The notes beneath the pieces were generated by a model, which was not told the origin of the DNA, made no database searches, and worked only from the letters and a program-made list of their open reading frames with translations. This document shows positions 5,025 to 5,709 of a DNA stretch of 5,709 bases, piece by piece. Location of the stretch: contig WYEK01000038.1 in assembly GCA_009903855.1 (NCBI GenBank), forward strand, positions 1-5,709, read 5' to 3'. Source of the stretch: Thermocrinis sp. GTDB taxonomy: Bacteria; Aquificota; Aquificia; Aquificales; Aquificaceae. Within the stretch, counting starts at the first letter, position 1; each line of letters opens with the position of its first letter. The position numbers were made by a program, and so were the translations under genes.

Positions 5025-5709
5025 CTTCTTTAACCTCCTCAAGGAGTATTTTAATCAACTTTTCACTATCTGAAGGATTCCTTTTTATCTCTTCAAGGGC
5101 AAGGTGCAAAAATCTCCTAAACTTTGGCTCCCTTTTTTCCACATCCGCCCAATAGTTTTTGATTTTCACGATCTTTTCCTCTACGGGAAGAAGCTCAAGC
5201 CAACGGAAGAACTTTTCCACCTCGTCCCAGACGATGATCTCCCCCTTCTCCTTTTCTCTGAGCCTACCCCTTAAGTTTTCTTGGGCTATACCCTTAAGGT
5301 CGTCAATGTTATACAGGAAGGCTTGGTCTATGCTTTCTATGTCTGGGTCTGCGTTCCTGGGTACAGAGATGTCTATGATGAACATGGGGCGATAGTCTCT
5401 CTTTTTCATTGCGTTTTCTACCATCTCCTTGGTGAGCACATAGCCCTTTGCACCTGTAGATACAAGAACTATGTCAAACTTATGAAGATGGTCTGGCAGT
5501 TCCTCGTATCTCAGCACGTTGCCCTCCAGCTCCCTTGCCAATTCCAAAGCCCTCTGGTATGTTCTGTTGGCAATAAATATGCTTGCCTTTAGCTTTTTAA
5601 AGTACTTTGAAGCAAGCTCCGCCATCTCTCCCGCACCTATCAAAAGCACCTGCGCCTTGCTTAGATTTCCAAAGATCTGCTTTGCCAACTCTACCGCCAC
5701 ATAGCTAAC
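4963..5709 (-). CDS. hemA: Glutamyl-tRNA reductase, C-terminal part
   Basis: Reduces glutamyl-tRNA(Glu) with NADPH to glutamate-1-semialdehyde, the first committed step of C5-pathway tetrapyrrole (haem) synthesis, in the cytoplasm. The 248 visible residues begin inside the protein; the N-terminal catalytic domain with the nucleophilic Cys lies beyond the right edge. The visible part opens with AVELAKQIFG (5-14), then the Rossmann NADPH site LIGAGEM (23-29), IANRT (46-50), VSTGAKG (83-89), IDISVPRNADP (112-122), YNIDDLKGIAQENL (133-146) and the linker to the dimerisation domain, EVEKFFRWL (163-171). The C-terminal domain is divergent: the HKLLH-type motif usual near the end of this family is not visible, and the last 20 residues resemble nothing I know. 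It is first in the visible operon and overlaps the RAM gene by 62 nt. An internal GTG at 5700 is not a plausible start, since reading continues to the edge. Confidence 0.95.
   Translation of the reverse strand, partial: VSYVAVELAKQIFGNLSKAQVLLIGAGEMAELASKYFKKLKASIFIANRTYQRALELARELEGNVLRYEELPDHLHKFDIVLVSTGAKGYVLTKEMVENAMKKRDYRPMFIIDISVPRNADPDIESIDQAFLYNIDDLKGIAQENLRGRLREKEKGEIIVWDEVEKFFRWLELLPVEEKIVKIKNYWADVEKREPKFRRFLHLALEEIKRNPSDSEKLIKILLEEVKEDGNKARELSYVHNRVDGAGV
5033..5040 (-). promoter_or_regulatory. Strong ribosome binding site deciding the RAM-gene start
   Basis: Read on the minus strand, GAGGAGGT is a near-perfect anti-16S match, eight bases before the ATG at 5024. It lies inside the hemA coding sequence and is the strongest such site seen in the window, so the RAM protein may be translated well independently of hemA. 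Confidence 0.75.

Noticed and set aside
5025..5042. TTG at 5042 as the start of the RAM gene
   Set aside because: It would place the start upstream of and overlapping the strong GAGGAGGT site, which is ideally spaced for the ATG at 5024.

Overview
The window looks like a piece of a thermophilic bacterial chromosome, most likely from the Aquificales (Hydrogenobacter/Thermocrinis-like). This is inferred from the style of the proteins (compact, rich in Lys/Glu/Arg), the tightly overlapping genes, a CimA-type citramalate synthase, and an acetylglutamate kinase with the N-terminal helix typical of arginine-sensitive enzymes. No 16S or other marker is present, so the lineage is a judgement and not a proof.

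Layout. Bases 1-860 (minus strand) hold the N-terminal half of a citramalate synthase gene (cimA) that runs off the left edge. A 98-bp divergent intergenic region (861-958) follows, with weak promoter-like signals in both directions and no Shine-Dalgarno sequence before either gene. Next, on the plus strand, is a two-gene cassette: a putative PD-(D/E)XK-type restriction endonuclease (959-1615), then a beta-class DNA methyltransferase of the m4C/m6A type (1603-2415), overlapping by 13 nt. The cassette ends one base before the stop codon of the convergent argB, leaving no room for an intergenic terminator.

From 5709 back to 2417 (minus strand) runs one compact block: hemA (C-terminal part of glutamyl-tRNA reductase, entering from the right edge), a stand-alone Lrp/AsnC ligand-binding (RAM) domain protein, a 57-residue acidic protein of unknown function, murA and argB. 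Each gene overlaps the next, by 62, 4, 29 and 20 nt in order. This suggests one transcript with translational coupling that joins tetrapyrrole synthesis, a possible amino-acid-sensing protein, peptidoglycan synthesis and arginine synthesis. The RAM protein lacks the helix-turn-helix of Lrp regulators.

The housekeeping genes (cimA, hemA, murA, argB) are secure from motifs. The methyltransferase is secure as a class, but its target base and site are unknown. The endonuclease call rests mostly on its position beside the methyltransferase plus a D-x-E-x-K motif. The least understood items, and the best candidates for something new, are the unassigned restriction-modification pair and the RAM/57-residue pair between hemA and murA. 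No RNA genes, insertion sequences, CRISPR arrays or origins were seen.
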